A DNA stretch of 64,000 bases from UBA6770 sp965660875 (GCA_965660875.1 CBFIBQ010000008.1:1-64000), one strand, 5' to 3'. Shown: positions 1 to 8,909, numbered from the stretch's first letter. A program made the numbers and translations. The notes: a model not told the origin generated them from the letters alone.

Positions 1-213
1 ATCTTTAATCATTAAACAATGCTGCTTTATGATATTATGGGATATTAATCCAAATTTCACTGGGCTATCTCCCTGTATAGGGTAGGTTGCATACGCGTTA
101 CGCACCCGTCCGCCGGTCGCCAACTACTGCAAGCAGTATTGCTGCCCCTCGACTTGCATGTGTTAAGCCTGCCGCTAGCGTTCATCCTGAGCCAGGATCA
201 AACTCTTCGTTGT
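1..213 (-). rRNA. rrs: 16S ribosomal RNA, 5' end only (partial)
   Basis: Read on the minus strand, positions 206-187 give the universal 16S 5' primer site AGAGTTTGATCCTGGCTCAG, so by the usual numbering the mature 5' end lies near 213. The following bases give the conserved stretch ending in ACATGCAAGTCGAG and the GGCGGACGGGTG block, then a Bacteroidota-like V2 region. The gene runs leftward out of the window, so only about 213 of roughly 1500 nt are present. The 5' boundary is inferred, not mapped. Confidence 0.95.
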
Positions 214-460
214 ATAAAGTGTTTAATTCTAGCTCCATTTCTCAAAAGAATTTCGTACAAAATAGTTTCCTATCTCTTCCTTTTTTATGCTTCCAATCTT
301 TTCAAAGAACTTATAATCAAGTTTAATCTTGATCCGAAAACTCTAGCAATCTCTTAAACTACTAAAATCTTCTCTTATATATTACTGGCGATAATCATGC
401 TTCCCAGCTGAATTATGACCTCTATAAATATCTATCTAAAGAACTGTTCCCGTTAAACGG

Positions 461-495
461 GGCGGCAAAATTAATATTAAAATTCACTATAACAA
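461..495 (-). promoter_or_regulatory. candidate rRNA promoter P2 (proximal)
   Basis: On the minus strand TAATTTTG at 473-466 matches TAnnTTTG and has TTG at 495-493 with a 19-bp spacer, the canonical Bacteroidota spacing. The start would be near 461, some 250 nt upstream of mature 16S. As in P1, a GC-rich inverted repeat (449-454 with 456-461) begins at the predicted start. Two tandem promoters are common for rRNA operons. Confidence 0.55.
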
Positions 496-554
496 GAAAA
501 ATAAAATTTATTTTTTTACCGCTTCTTTTTAAGAACTCTCCGTTTTCAAAAACG

Positions 555-587
555 GGCTACAAATGTAAATGTTTTCTTAAAGAACAA
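555..587 (-). promoter_or_regulatory. candidate rRNA promoter P1 (distal)
   Basis: On the minus strand TACATTTG lies at 567-560, an exact match to the Bacteroidota -7 consensus TAnnTTTG. A TTG occurs at 587-585, 17 bp upstream, acceptable for the looser -33 element. Transcription would start near 555-556, giving a leader of about 340 nt. The predicted start coincides with a perfect 7-bp inverted repeat (540-546 with 549-555). Position and orientation are seen; promoter function is inferred. Confidence 0.5.
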
Positions 588-660
588 GTGCAAAACACTA
601 TTTTTTTATTTCAAAAAAAAACACAACACTTCACTCTGTAAATGAGTCAGTTAAACACTA

Positions 661-1362
661 TCAGGGCAATAACAAATTCTTTTTAGGTTTACCTGCCAAG
701 AATTCTTTCAAGTAAAACGGCTCAAAGTATGCAACACTTTCAAAAACTTGATGTGTATACTTCTCATGAGCTATAGACTGCATCCCTTTTACTGAGGGGA
801 AAATATTAGAGAGCACTTTTAATTTGGATGAATTACCACAAATCTCTTTCACTTTTTGCGCACCACTTCCAAACACTAACAGATCGCCTTTAAAATCTGA
901 ATAACTCTCGTTCGTTATAATATGAGACTTAATTTTACCCAATGACTGACCCGCATTTCCGTATAAGCCCTCAAACACCTCGCTTCGTCTAGCATCAATC
1001 ACACTAACTAGAGTCGTTTGTTCTGAATATGCTTTGGGTTGTGCTATCACTTGCATAGCCATGTTATGCAAACTATTCACTGATATTAATTTTAAACCTT
1101 CAGTAAAAGCTAATCCTTTGGCAAAAGAGACTCCGATACGCAGCCCTGTATATGATCCTGGACCCTCACCGATAGCAATAGCAGATATTCCTGCAAGCGA
1201 CAATCTATTTTTTTTCAAGAGTTTGTCGGTCATTATTGCTAACAATTCGCCATGCACATACCCATTGTTCACCTCATCAATATCGATGAGCTCGGTACGG
1301 TTAAATAAACCCACTGAACAATTGGTTGAGGATGTTTCTATTCCAAGAAAAATGGGTTCCAT
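661..1362 (-). CDS. tsaB: TsaB, tRNA threonylcarbamoyladenosine biosynthesis subunit
   Basis: TsaB is the non-catalytic partner of TsaD in forming N6-threonylcarbamoyladenosine at position 37 of ANN-decoding tRNAs, acting in the cytoplasm. The 233-residue protein has the ASKHA-fold N-terminus (LGIETSSTNCSVGL, residues 6-19) and the conserved GEGPGSYTGLRIG block at about 65-77, both diagnostic. Length is normal for the family. The ATG shares its A with the TAA stop of the upstream efflux adaptor gene (TAATG), which implies translational coupling. It is the last gene before the rRNA operon. TsaD and TsaE are not in this window. Confidence 0.93.
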   Translation of the reverse strand: MEPIFLGIETSSTNCSVGLFNRTELIDIDEVNNGYVHGELLAIMTDKLLKKNRLSLAGISAIAIGEGPGSYTGLRIGVSFAKGLAFTEGLKLISVNSLHNMAMQVIAQPKAYSEQTTLVSVIDARRSEVFEGLYGNAGQSLGKIKSHIITNESYSDFKGDLLVFGSGAQKVKEICGNSSKLKVLSNIFPSVKGMQSIAHEKYTHQVFESVAYFEPFYLKEFLAGKPKKNLLLP

Positions 1363-2654
1363 TATTTAACCTCTAAGGACTCTTCTTTAACTTCTACTGC
1401 GCCATTATCCTTCAATTTTCGGCTTACCGTTGCATACGGGCCACTTACAACATCACCGGATAATGTTATTGGTTTCAAAATTTGTATGTAATCATCATCT
1501 TGAATTCCTGTGGTTACAAAAACTTTTTTTGCTTTACCCTCTTCCAACAAAAACACACATTCTTTCAACTTATCTTGATCAATTGCTGATAAGATTTGCC
1601 CAGGTTTAAAGGTGTCTGGCCTTAAAACTACCGATTGAATCGGCACACTCAATACTTCGTTTTCTGTATTCGTAATAATATCAACCGTTGCAGACATTCC
1701 GGGACGCATTGGAAAACGCATGTTGCTTAACGTATCCACTAAATCTGCGTACGATGCATTAGAAATATGAATCTTTACTTCAAAGGTGGTTACTTGATCA
1801 GCTCCACCTATATTGTCTTTTGCAGAGCTCGCTATTTCAGATACGCGGCCATCAAACACTCTGTCTAAATAGGCATCTAACTCAATTTCAACTTTATCAT
1901 TTATAGCCACCTTTACGATATCGCTTTCATTAACCTCAACTGCAACTTCCATGTTATACATGTCTGCAATGCGCAACAATTCGGTACCTTCCATTTGAGC
2001 TGTTCCTACCACTCGCTCTCCTTCTTCAACTGCTAACTTTGATATGGTGCCATTGCTTGGGGCAAAAATTGAAGTTCTACCGAGGTTATCGTTGGCCTCC
2101 TTGAGAGTTGCCTCAGCAGTTTTGACATTAAACTCGGCAGCGCTTACACTCTCCTTAGCGGCATTAACGTCAGCTTCAGCAACCTCGTAATTTGCGGTAG
2201 ATTGGTCCATTTCGGATTGGGAAATTGCACCCTCTTTTATCAGTTTACTACTTCTTTGAAATTCCTTTTCTGATTGTGTGAGCCTTGATTTTGCTTGGGT
2301 AAGCCTCGCTTTTGCATTTAAAAGATTCGCTTTACTAGAGTTCAGGTTCGCTTGAGCACGCTGCACAACGGCGGTTAATAAATCCGGATTTATTCTTAAA
2401 AGTAAATCGCCTTTTTTCACCTTTTGACCTTCAAGAATATTGACTTCAATGATTTCGCCACTTACTTCCGAACTTATCTTAACCTCAGTTTCGGGCTGCA
2501 CCTTTCCATTCGCTGCGACCTTTTCTACAATTGTTCGTTTGGCTACTTGATCTATTTCTACCTCTTCAGCATCACCGCCCCTACCTTTAATAATTGCAAC
2601 TGCAAGAAGGACAACCACGATTCCGGCGGAAATAAAAATAACTTTCTTATTCAT
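1362..2654 (-). CDS. efflux periplasmic adaptor (HlyD/MacA-type membrane fusion protein)
   Basis: A 430-residue adaptor that links an inner-membrane exporter to a TolC channel. It has one N-terminal membrane anchor (residues about 4-23), a first biotinyl/lipoyl half with VNILEGQKVKKGD near 70-83, a long Lys/Gln/Ala-rich coiled-coil hairpin at about 95-195, the second lipoyl half, and a beta-barrel region. These features fit the MacA-like branch, which usually serves an ABC transporter. The start is 1 bp after the tolC-like stop, so the two are co-transcribed. Unusually, no inner-membrane pump gene follows: the next gene is tsaB. Confidence 0.88.
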   Translation of the reverse strand: MNKKVIFISAGIVVVLLAVAIIKGRGGDAEEVEIDQVAKRTIVEKVAANGKVQPETEVKISSEVSGEIIEVNILEGQKVKKGDLLLRINPDLLTAVVQRAQANLNSSKANLLNAKARLTQAKSRLTQSEKEFQRSSKLIKEGAISQSEMDQSTANYEVAEADVNAAKESVSAAEFNVKTAEATLKEANDNLGRTSIFAPSNGTISKLAVEEGERVVGTAQMEGTELLRIADMYNMEVAVEVNESDIVKVAINDKVEIELDAYLDRVFDGRVSEIASSAKDNIGGADQVTTFEVKIHISNASYADLVDTLSNMRFPMRPGMSATVDIITNTENEVLSVPIQSVVLRPDTFKPGQILSAIDQDKLKECVFLLEEGKAKKVFVTTGIQDDDYIQILKPITLSGDVVSGPYATVSRKLKDNGAVEVKEESLEVK

Positions 2655-2655
2655 T

Positions 2656-3990
2656 TTACTTTAAACTTAAAGGTTTCCCTTGGTAAAATTCCAGGATTTT
2701 ATATTTGAATAGGTAATCGTATTTTGCTTGAATCAAATCGGCTTCTGATCGTGCCAAGTTGGTTTTTGATTGATTGTACTCTACGCCATTGATACTTCCA
2801 ACATCATATCTTTTGGTTGCATACTTAAAGGATTCCTTGGTTGCTTCGACAGCTTTTAAATTCGCTTCATATTTCTTTTTAGCAGCGTTTGCATCAAAAT
2901 AGGCCTGCTTAATTGTTTCATTAACTTGGTTCTTAGCTTGCTCCAATTCTAAGGCCCTGATCTCTCTGGTAACTTTTGCACGACTAATTGCAGTATGTGT
3001 TGAAAAGGAATTCAGTATCGGCATGCTTAAACTAACGCCTATAGATTGATTAAAGTTATCTGTGACTTGTGTTCCAAAATCTTTGGTTTCACCCGTAACA
3101 AAATCAATGTTTTTTCCAGAGTAACCGGACCCAAGGCTTCCCCTCAGTGAAATTGTAGGACTAATTCGACCTTTTTCAGCGTTTAAACCTTTAGAACTTG
3201 CTTCGTACTTTATTTCAGCACTTTTTATTTCAGGCAAATTTTCTCGTGCTTTGTAATATATAAATGATGATGTAGCTTGTGTACCCTGAAGGTCGGTAAG
3301 CTCCTGCTGAGGGCGTTCAATGCTGAAATCATCAATAGAATCTGCGCGCATAGTCAATAGTAACCTCAGTTTAGATATGTCTAAATTATTCTCTGATGTA
3401 ACCACATTCAGTTCTTCTCTTGCCAGTTGAGCCTCTAGCTCTAATAAATCTCCTTTAGATATTCTACCTGCCGAAAAAAACTGCTCCGACCTTTTTATTT
3501 GTCCTTTGGTCAGTTGAACCTGTTGACGCGCCACCTTCAAAAGCTCTTCGTTAAATAATATCTGTAAATATGCCGATGTTACATTAAGAGATACATCGTT
3601 ACGTGCTTTATCTGTATCAAAACGTGATGCGGCAACATTCATGCTGGCTTGTTTGTATCGGTTGTAGCGCGTAGCCCCGGCAAACACATCCCATCTTCCG
3701 GAAATTCCATAAGCATCAGAACGCACCTCATCAGTAGCAAAGGTGTTGGTAAATGGATCAATAGTTCTACCAAAGTTTAAGTCACTATTTAAAAATAAAT
3801 TAATTGATGGTAAATGTTGGCCTTTGGTATTCAACAACTCTTGCTCTGACAAATTTGCGTTTAGCTGTGCTCTTTGGACATTTAAATTTTGCTTCAATGC
3901 GAGCTGAATACAATCTTCTAAAGAGAGCACAGGTTGTGCAAATCCAATGGTATTGGAAAGTACGAAGAGAAATATTAGTATATACTTCAT
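2656..3990 (-). CDS. TolC family outer-membrane efflux protein
   Basis: A 444-residue outer-membrane factor. An N-terminal signal peptide ends near residue 18 (GFAQ), followed by SLEDCIQLALKQN, the standard start of TolC/OEP repeats. Long helical heptad segments repeat twice, as in the two OEP halves (about 20-210 and 225-440). It would form a trimeric channel through the outer membrane and periplasm, paired with the adaptor encoded directly downstream. A candidate promoter TAATTTTG is at 4015-4008. Substrate cannot be told from sequence. Confidence 0.9.
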   Translation of the reverse strand: MKYILIFLFVLSNTIGFAQPVLSLEDCIQLALKQNLNVQRAQLNANLSEQELLNTKGQHLPSINLFLNSDLNFGRTIDPFTNTFATDEVRSDAYGISGRWDVFAGATRYNRYKQASMNVAASRFDTDKARNDVSLNVTSAYLQILFNEELLKVARQQVQLTKGQIKRSEQFFSAGRISKGDLLELEAQLAREELNVVTSENNLDISKLRLLLTMRADSIDDFSIERPQQELTDLQGTQATSSFIYYKARENLPEIKSAEIKYEASSKGLNAEKGRISPTISLRGSLGSGYSGKNIDFVTGETKDFGTQVTDNFNQSIGVSLSMPILNSFSTHTAISRAKVTREIRALELEQAKNQVNETIKQAYFDANAAKKKYEANLKAVEATKESFKYATKRYDVGSINGVEYNQSKTNLARSEADLIQAKYDYLFKYKILEFYQGKPLSLK

Positions 3991-4007
3991 AATAAATAGA
4001 GTAGTAC

Positions 4008-4034
4008 AAAATTAAGTATTGAATTTAGTTGCAA
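4008..4034 (-). promoter_or_regulatory. candidate promoter of the tolC-adaptor-tsaB unit
   Basis: Minus-strand TAATTTTG at 4015-4008 matches TAnnTTTG, with TTG at 4034-4032 and a 17-bp spacer. The predicted start near 4003 leaves about 13 nt before the ATG at 3990. It sits in a 105-bp gap after the upstream gene. Confidence 0.4.
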
Positions 4035-4095
4035 TTAGTTTTTAATTTGGAAGTAGTATGAAGTGTACTACTGGTAAATTACAGGGATAGTTGGA

Positions 4096-4998
4096 TTACT
4101 CTAGTTCAGACAATTTACGAAAAAGATACAGAAAGTGTTCTTTTGTACGATCCGGCAAATACTCCATATCTTCCATTCGAGTTATTTCATTTTTGCAATA
4201 CAGGTTCAAGTCTTGATTCATATTTGCTGCTTTCAATGCTCGAGCAAATTTTGCAGAATAAACCAGGTTATTGGGATACCGTTGGAGTAACTTTTTTGTG
4301 TAAACCATAGATTGAATAGGATCCTCTTCTGACTCGTAATAAATTTTTGCCAAAAAATAATTGGCCTCATTTGAAATCGCCCAATTTCCATTTTCTGATA
4401 AGTGCTCCAGTGCTCTTAGTCCATCAACAATAGAACCTTTTTGGTAGCCCATTAATAGCGGTCTTAAGATGAAATAGTTCTCGTAAGCAAATTCATAGTA
4501 ATAGTCATATACTGCATTTACAAAAATGAGCTCTTCGGATAAGAATTCGCCTTCATTCAACTCTTCAAGCAACAGAATACATTGTCGTAAATCCCTTAAT
4601 GCGGAGAAATAGTTATCATCCATCAATTGCATTCTTGACTTGAAAGAATATGCATTTAATAGTTTTAGTTTTAAATGACTTTGAACCTTCGATGCGTTTG
4701 AATCCAGCAGTTCCCTTATGTAGGTCTCAATAAAATCATTTGAACTTTCTAAAAATCCATCGACTTGACTATATCCGGAAATCAATTTCCACCAATTTAA
4801 ATGCACCTTGAGTAAATTATACTCATAGGTAGACATTGAAGCAGAATCGGTTTGCATTATAGATTCCGCAGCAACTAAATCAAACGCATATAGTGGTTTA
4901 AAAAAACGATCGTTAACCAGTTCTTGCCCTTTTAATTTTACAGGGAGTACCAAAACTAGAACTACCAAGAGTTGAATCGAAATTATTTGACTTCTCAT
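4096..4998 (-). CDS. secreted helical-repeat protein of unknown function
   Basis: I do not recognise a named family. Starting at the ATG at 4998 (300 residues) the protein begins MRSQ and has a hydrophobic signal-peptide core (IQLLVVLVLVLPV) followed by KGQE, so export is likely. The remainder is helical, rich in Leu, Tyr, Asn and Glu, with tetratricopeptide-like helix pairs, for example ISNEANYFLAKIYYES near residue 210 and VYSAKFARALKAANMN near 250. An upstream TTG at 5010 would add four residues; the ATG gives a better signal peptide. It lies 49 bp after metH and 105 bp before the tolC-like gene. Function is unknown. Confidence 0.7.
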   Translation of the reverse strand: MRSQIISIQLLVVLVLVLPVKLKGQELVNDRFFKPLYAFDLVAAESIMQTDSASMSTYEYNLLKVHLNWWKLISGYSQVDGFLESSNDFIETYIRELLDSNASKVQSHLKLKLLNAYSFKSRMQLMDDNYFSALRDLRQCILLLEELNEGEFLSEELIFVNAVYDYYYEFAYENYFILRPLLMGYQKGSIVDGLRALEHLSENGNWAISNEANYFLAKIYYESEEDPIQSMVYTKKLLQRYPNNLVYSAKFARALKAANMNQDLNLYCKNEITRMEDMEYLPDRTKEHFLYLFRKLSELE

Positions 4999-5047
4999 TG
5001 CGAATTGCAAAGTAACAATTCTATTCCTGTATCTATTGATTTCCCTT

Positions 5048-7708
5048 CTATGAGTAATTCAACACAGGTGATAGCCACTTTTCTGCAGTTTCCAAATCCC
5101 AACCCTTTCGTTCTGCATAATCGATCACTTGATCTTTTCCAATCTTGCCAACATTGAAGTAGGTGGCATCCGGATGCCCAAAATAGAACCCACTCACTGC
5201 TGCTCCGGGTTGCATGGCCATACTTTCTGTTAACTCTATACCAATTGAAGGAGCATCTAACAACTCAAAGAGCGTTTCTTTCTCCGTATGCTCAGGACAT
5301 GCCGGATATCCAGGCGCTGGCCTAATACCTTTGTATTTTTCTTTTATCAACTCCTCGTTCGACCAGTTCTCAGTGGCTTGATATCCCCAAATTTCTTTTC
5401 GTACTTTTTCATGCAAATACTCCGCAAATGCCTCCGCTAGTCGATCAGCCAAAGCTTTTAGCATTATAGATGAATAATCATCATGATCTGCCTCAAAGCG
5501 TTTCAAATGTTTTTCAATTCCGATTCCGGCTGTAACCGCAAATCCTCCGAGATAATCAGTTTCTGCTTCATTTTCATCCGCAATTAAATCAGACAAGCAT
5601 CGATTGGGTTTACCTTTTGAGAATTCGTTTTGCTGACGTAAAAAATTAAATTTCACTTGCTTATTATTGCCAATTACATTGACAATGTCTCCCATTTTAC
5701 GCGCCTCCCAAATTGATACTACTCCATTTGCTTGAAGCCATTTTTTATCAATTATTTTATTAAGCATAGATTGAGCATCCTCAAAGAGCCCTCTCGCTTG
5801 TTCTCCTACCACGTTATCTTCTAGTATTTTCGGATAACGTCCCGCTAATTCCCATGTCTGAAAAAATGGCGTCCAGTCAATGTATTTGGCAAGCTGAGCT
5901 AAATCGACATCAATAAACTTTTGAATACCTAACTGATTCGGTTTGGCAATATTGGTAAAGTCAACTTGTAGTTTATTTTTTCGTGCTTCTTCCAGTTTCA
6001 AATATTTTTTTGCAGATTGGCGCTCCATAAATTGTTCTCGCACGCGATCGTATTCCTCTGAGACCTCTCTGAGGTAGTTTTCTTTTTTATCACCAAGTAG
6101 TTTTTCAACTACAGTTACTGAACGTGAAGCATCCAACACGTGAATAGATGGTGCTGAATAGTGTTGGTCAATTTTAACGGCAGTGTGGGCTTTTGATGTC
6201 GTAGCTCCTCCAATCAACAGAGGAATATTCATTTTGGCTCGTTCTAACTCTTTAGCCATATGAACCATTTCATCTAACGAAGGGGTTATTAAACCGCTAA
6301 GCCCAATTACATCAACGTTATGGTCGATTGCTGCCTCTAATATTTTATTTGATGGAACCATAACTCCAAGGTCAATAACCTCATAGTTGTTACAGCCCAA
6401 TACCACGCCGACAATGTTTTTTCCAATATCATGCACATCACCTTTAACTGTTGCCATCAATACCTTCCCAGCAGTACTTTTATCGCCTTCTCGTTTATCT
6501 GCTTCAATATATGGAAGTAAATACGCCACTGCTTTTTTCATAACTCGTGCGCTTTTTACAACCTGTGGTAAAAACATTTTTCCCGATCCGAATAAATCTC
6601 CCACTACGTTCATGCCATCCATGAGAGGGCCTTCAATAACTTGCAATGGGCGGTCGACCGTATGTCTCGCCTCTTCAGTATCTTCTTCTATAAAGTCAGT
6701 TATTCCTTTAACCAAAGCATGCGTAATTCGCTCTCGTACATCGCCTTCTCGCCAAGATAAATCTGCACCCTTTTCTTTTGATGTTCCAGAAACCGTTTCG
6801 GCAAAGTCTAGTAACTCTTGTGTTGCATTAGCGTGACGATTTAATAGAACGTCCTCAACCTTTTCCAATAAATTCTTTGGAATATCATCGTAAACTTCTA
6901 GAATAGCCGGATTTACGATTCCCATGTCCATGCCGTTTTTTATAGCGTGATATAGAAAGGCTGAGTGCATTGCTTCGCGCACCGCTTGGTTTCCTCTGAA
7001 TGAAAACGAGACATTACTCACTCCACCACTAACTTTAGCCCCAGGTAAGTTTTCTTTTATCCATTTTGTTGCTTTAAAAAAGTCTACTGCGTAATTATTA
7101 TGCTCTTCAATACCCGTTGCTACAGGGAAAATATTGGGATCAAAAATTATGTCTTGGCGAGGAAATTTAACCTCATTAACTAAAATATTGTATGAAGTCT
7201 CACAAATCTCTATTCTGCGTTGATAGGTATCGGCCTGTCCATCTTCATCAAAGGCCATGACAATTACAGCGGCACCATACATTTTTAATTTAGTGGCTTG
7301 CTCTACAAAGGTTTCTTTCCCCTCCTTAAGGCTAATGGAATTAACCACACATTTACCTTGCACGCATTTCAGCCCTGCCTCTATAATTTCCCACTTACTG
7401 GAATCAATCATCACAGGCACTCTAGAAATATCGGGTTCACTTGCAATAAGATTTAAAAATGTTCGCATGGCTTCCACACCATCTAACATCCCCTCGTCCA
7501 TATTAATATCAATAATTTGAGCTCCCCCTTCTACCTGATGACGAGCAACGGATATAGCTTCTTCGTAATTTCCTTCTTTTATAAGTCGCAAGAACTTTCT
7601 AGAACCCGTAACATTCGTTCGCTCTCCAACATTTATAAAATTGGAATGCTGATCGATAACTAGTGGTTCTAATCCACTTAATAATAAAGGTTCAGTCTTT
7701 AAACTCAT
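5048..7708 (-). CDS. metH: methionine synthase, C-terminal subunit (folate, B12 and reactivation domains)
   Basis: This 886-residue protein equals cobalamin-dependent MetH without its N-terminal homocysteine domain. In order: pterin-binding TIM barrel (about 15-280, NVGERTNVTGSRKF), B12 cap (about 310-400), Rossmann B12-binding domain with the base-off ligand motif GDVHDIGKNIVG near 421-432, and a SAM-dependent reactivation domain (about 560-886) with RPAPGYPACPEH near 795. It transfers the methyl of 5-methyltetrahydrofolate through cobalamin to homocysteine. The start ATG overlaps the stop of the homocysteine-domain gene by 4 bp, so the halves are made together. The operon sits under a SAM-I riboswitch. 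Confidence 0.95.
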   Translation of the reverse strand: MSLKTEPLLLSGLEPLVIDQHSNFINVGERTNVTGSRKFLRLIKEGNYEEAISVARHQVEGGAQIIDINMDEGMLDGVEAMRTFLNLIASEPDISRVPVMIDSSKWEIIEAGLKCVQGKCVVNSISLKEGKETFVEQATKLKMYGAAVIVMAFDEDGQADTYQRRIEICETSYNILVNEVKFPRQDIIFDPNIFPVATGIEEHNNYAVDFFKATKWIKENLPGAKVSGGVSNVSFSFRGNQAVREAMHSAFLYHAIKNGMDMGIVNPAILEVYDDIPKNLLEKVEDVLLNRHANATQELLDFAETVSGTSKEKGADLSWREGDVRERITHALVKGITDFIEEDTEEARHTVDRPLQVIEGPLMDGMNVVGDLFGSGKMFLPQVVKSARVMKKAVAYLLPYIEADKREGDKSTAGKVLMATVKGDVHDIGKNIVGVVLGCNNYEVIDLGVMVPSNKILEAAIDHNVDVIGLSGLITPSLDEMVHMAKELERAKMNIPLLIGGATTSKAHTAVKIDQHYSAPSIHVLDASRSVTVVEKLLGDKKENYLREVSEEYDRVREQFMERQSAKKYLKLEEARKNKLQVDFTNIAKPNQLGIQKFIDVDLAQLAKYIDWTPFFQTWELAGRYPKILEDNVVGEQARGLFEDAQSMLNKIIDKKWLQANGVVSIWEARKMGDIVNVIGNNKQVKFNFLRQQNEFSKGKPNRCLSDLIADENEAETDYLGGFAVTAGIGIEKHLKRFEADHDDYSSIMLKALADRLAEAFAEYLHEKVRKEIWGYQATENWSNEELIKEKYKGIRPAPGYPACPEHTEKETLFELLDAPSIGIELTESMAMQPGAAVSGFYFGHPDATYFNVGKIGKDQVIDYAERKGWDLETAEKWLSPVLNYS

Positions 7709-8730
7709 AATGCAAGGTTTTGTTGGTTATTTTCTAACGGTATTCTTGACTTATATTTTGATACAACCTCTGCTATTGCTTTAATATGGTCTGGTGTAGT
7801 TCCGCAGCATCCGCCCACAATATTTAATAACCCTTCTTTTAAAAATACTTCGATTTGATCTGCCATTTCTTTTGGTGATTGGTCATATTCTCCAAACTCA
7901 TTTGGTAGACCTGCATTGGGATGGGCAGAAACTAAAAATGGTGCTTTACGGTGTAAGGTTTGCAAGTATGGCCTCAGTTGTTTGGCTCCAAGTGCACAAT
8001 TTAAACCAATGCTCAGCAATGGCATGTGAGACATAGAAATTAGAAAAGCTTCAGTGGTTTGACCAGAAAGCGTTCTACCACTGGCGTCTGTTATTGTGCC
8101 TGAGACCATAACCGGCAGCTCTATGCTCTTCTCAGAAAAATACTGTTGAATTGCATACAAGGCGGCCTTTGCGTTTAAAGTATCAAATACAGTTTCTACT
8201 AACAACAAGTCAACACCACCATTAATTAAACCGTCTATTTGTTCACTATAAGCAGCTACTAGTTGATCAAACGTTATGTTCCGAAAACCAGGATCATTCA
8301 CATCGGGGGAAAGCCCAGCAGATCGGTTTGTAGGACCTAACGAACCCGCAACATATCGGGGTTTATTTGTCTCTTTTCGCGAGAATTCGTCAGCAACCTC
8401 TTTAGCAATTATAGCCGATTGATAGTTTAGCTGGTACACCATATCTTCAAGGTTATAATCTGCTTGGGCAATTGAAGTCCCGCTGAATGTATTTGTTTCT
8501 GCTATATCGGCTCCTGCTTCAAAATAAGCAGCATGAATCTCTTTAATTATGTCCGGCCGAGTAATGGAAAGCAAGTCATTATTACCTTTTAGGCTGCTGG
8601 GTCTATCTTTCAGGGATTCTCCACGAAAATCTTTCTCTTCGAGGTCATACCGTTGTATCATAGTACCCATTGCACCGTCTAGTACTAGGATTTTATTCTT
8701 CAATATTTCTTTAATATCTGGCTTATTCAT
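7705..8730 (-). CDS. methionine synthase, homocysteine S-methyltransferase subunit
   Basis: 341 residues forming the Zn-dependent homocysteine-binding barrel that corresponds to the first MetH domain. It opens with LVLDGAMGTMIQRYDLEEKDFRG and keeps the zinc cysteines: LNCALG near residue 245 and GGCCGTTPDH near 306-315. It ends soon after the last barrel element, so it is a complete domain rather than a broken metH. It must work with the folate/B12 protein encoded just downstream (ATGA overlap). An orphan betaine- or SMM-type methyltransferase is less likely in this context. Regulation is by the SAM-I aptamer at 8801-8896. Confidence 0.93.
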   Translation of the reverse strand: MNKPDIKEILKNKILVLDGAMGTMIQRYDLEEKDFRGESLKDRPSSLKGNNDLLSITRPDIIKEIHAAYFEAGADIAETNTFSGTSIAQADYNLEDMVYQLNYQSAIIAKEVADEFSRKETNKPRYVAGSLGPTNRSAGLSPDVNDPGFRNITFDQLVAAYSEQIDGLINGGVDLLLVETVFDTLNAKAALYAIQQYFSEKSIELPVMVSGTITDASGRTLSGQTTEAFLISMSHMPLLSIGLNCALGAKQLRPYLQTLHRKAPFLVSAHPNAGLPNEFGEYDQSPKEMADQIEVFLKEGLLNIVGGCCGTTPDHIKAIAEVVSKYKSRIPLENNQQNLAL

Positions 8731-8800
8731 CTTTTGAATATTATGCCTTTTAGAAATAGGTAAAGTTTATGAAAGTTTGATCTTCTGAACGAAAACCTTA

Positions 8801-8896
8801 CTTATCATAGCTCTTAGCTAGGTATTGGCACCTTATAACAGATTATACAGGTTGCCAAGGTTTCTTAGGGCCATTCCCTCCACCTTTCTTAATAAG
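8801..8896 (-). promoter_or_regulatory. SAM-I (S-box) riboswitch aptamer
   Basis: The minus strand carries the S-box core: AAGGTGGAGGGAATGGCCC followed by AAGAAACC and GGCAACC, then a P4-type hairpin. The P1 helix closes as CTTATTA (8896-8890) with TGATAAG (8807-8801). S-adenosylmethionine binding normally turns such genes off. It precedes the split metH genes by about 70 nt. I see no U-tracted terminator after the aptamer, so control of translation initiation is more likely than attenuation; that part is inference. Confidence 0.9.
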
Positions 8897-8901
8897 CAAT
8901 A

Positions 8902-8909
8902 CAAATGTA
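8902..8909 (-). promoter_or_regulatory. candidate promoter -7 element of the metH operon
   Basis: Minus-strand TACATTTG at 8909-8902 is a perfect TAnnTTTG. It lies 6 bp upstream of the first base of the S-box P1 helix, so the transcript would begin at the aptamer, as expected for a riboswitch leader. The -33 element is weak. Confidence 0.55.

Larger units (their letters stand above)
214..660 (-). other. rRNA operon leader and promoter region, no gene
   Basis: This 447-bp AT-rich stretch between the 16S 5' end and the tsaB stop contains no credible coding sequence; short open frames on the plus strand run across the 16S gene and are spurious. It holds two TAnnTTTG elements in rRNA orientation, each followed by a GC-rich inverted repeat (separate entries). 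A T-rich run at about 600-620 (minus strand) follows tsaB and could be part of a weak terminator, but I see no strong stem before it. Confidence 0.7.

Noticed and set aside
87..357. Two open frames of about 75 codons at the start of the window
   Set aside because: They run across the 16S rRNA 5' end and its leader, with no coding character.
6387..6836. 149-codon open frame opposite metH
   Set aside because: Antisense to the conserved B12-binding and cap domains of methionine synthase; a codon-bias shadow.
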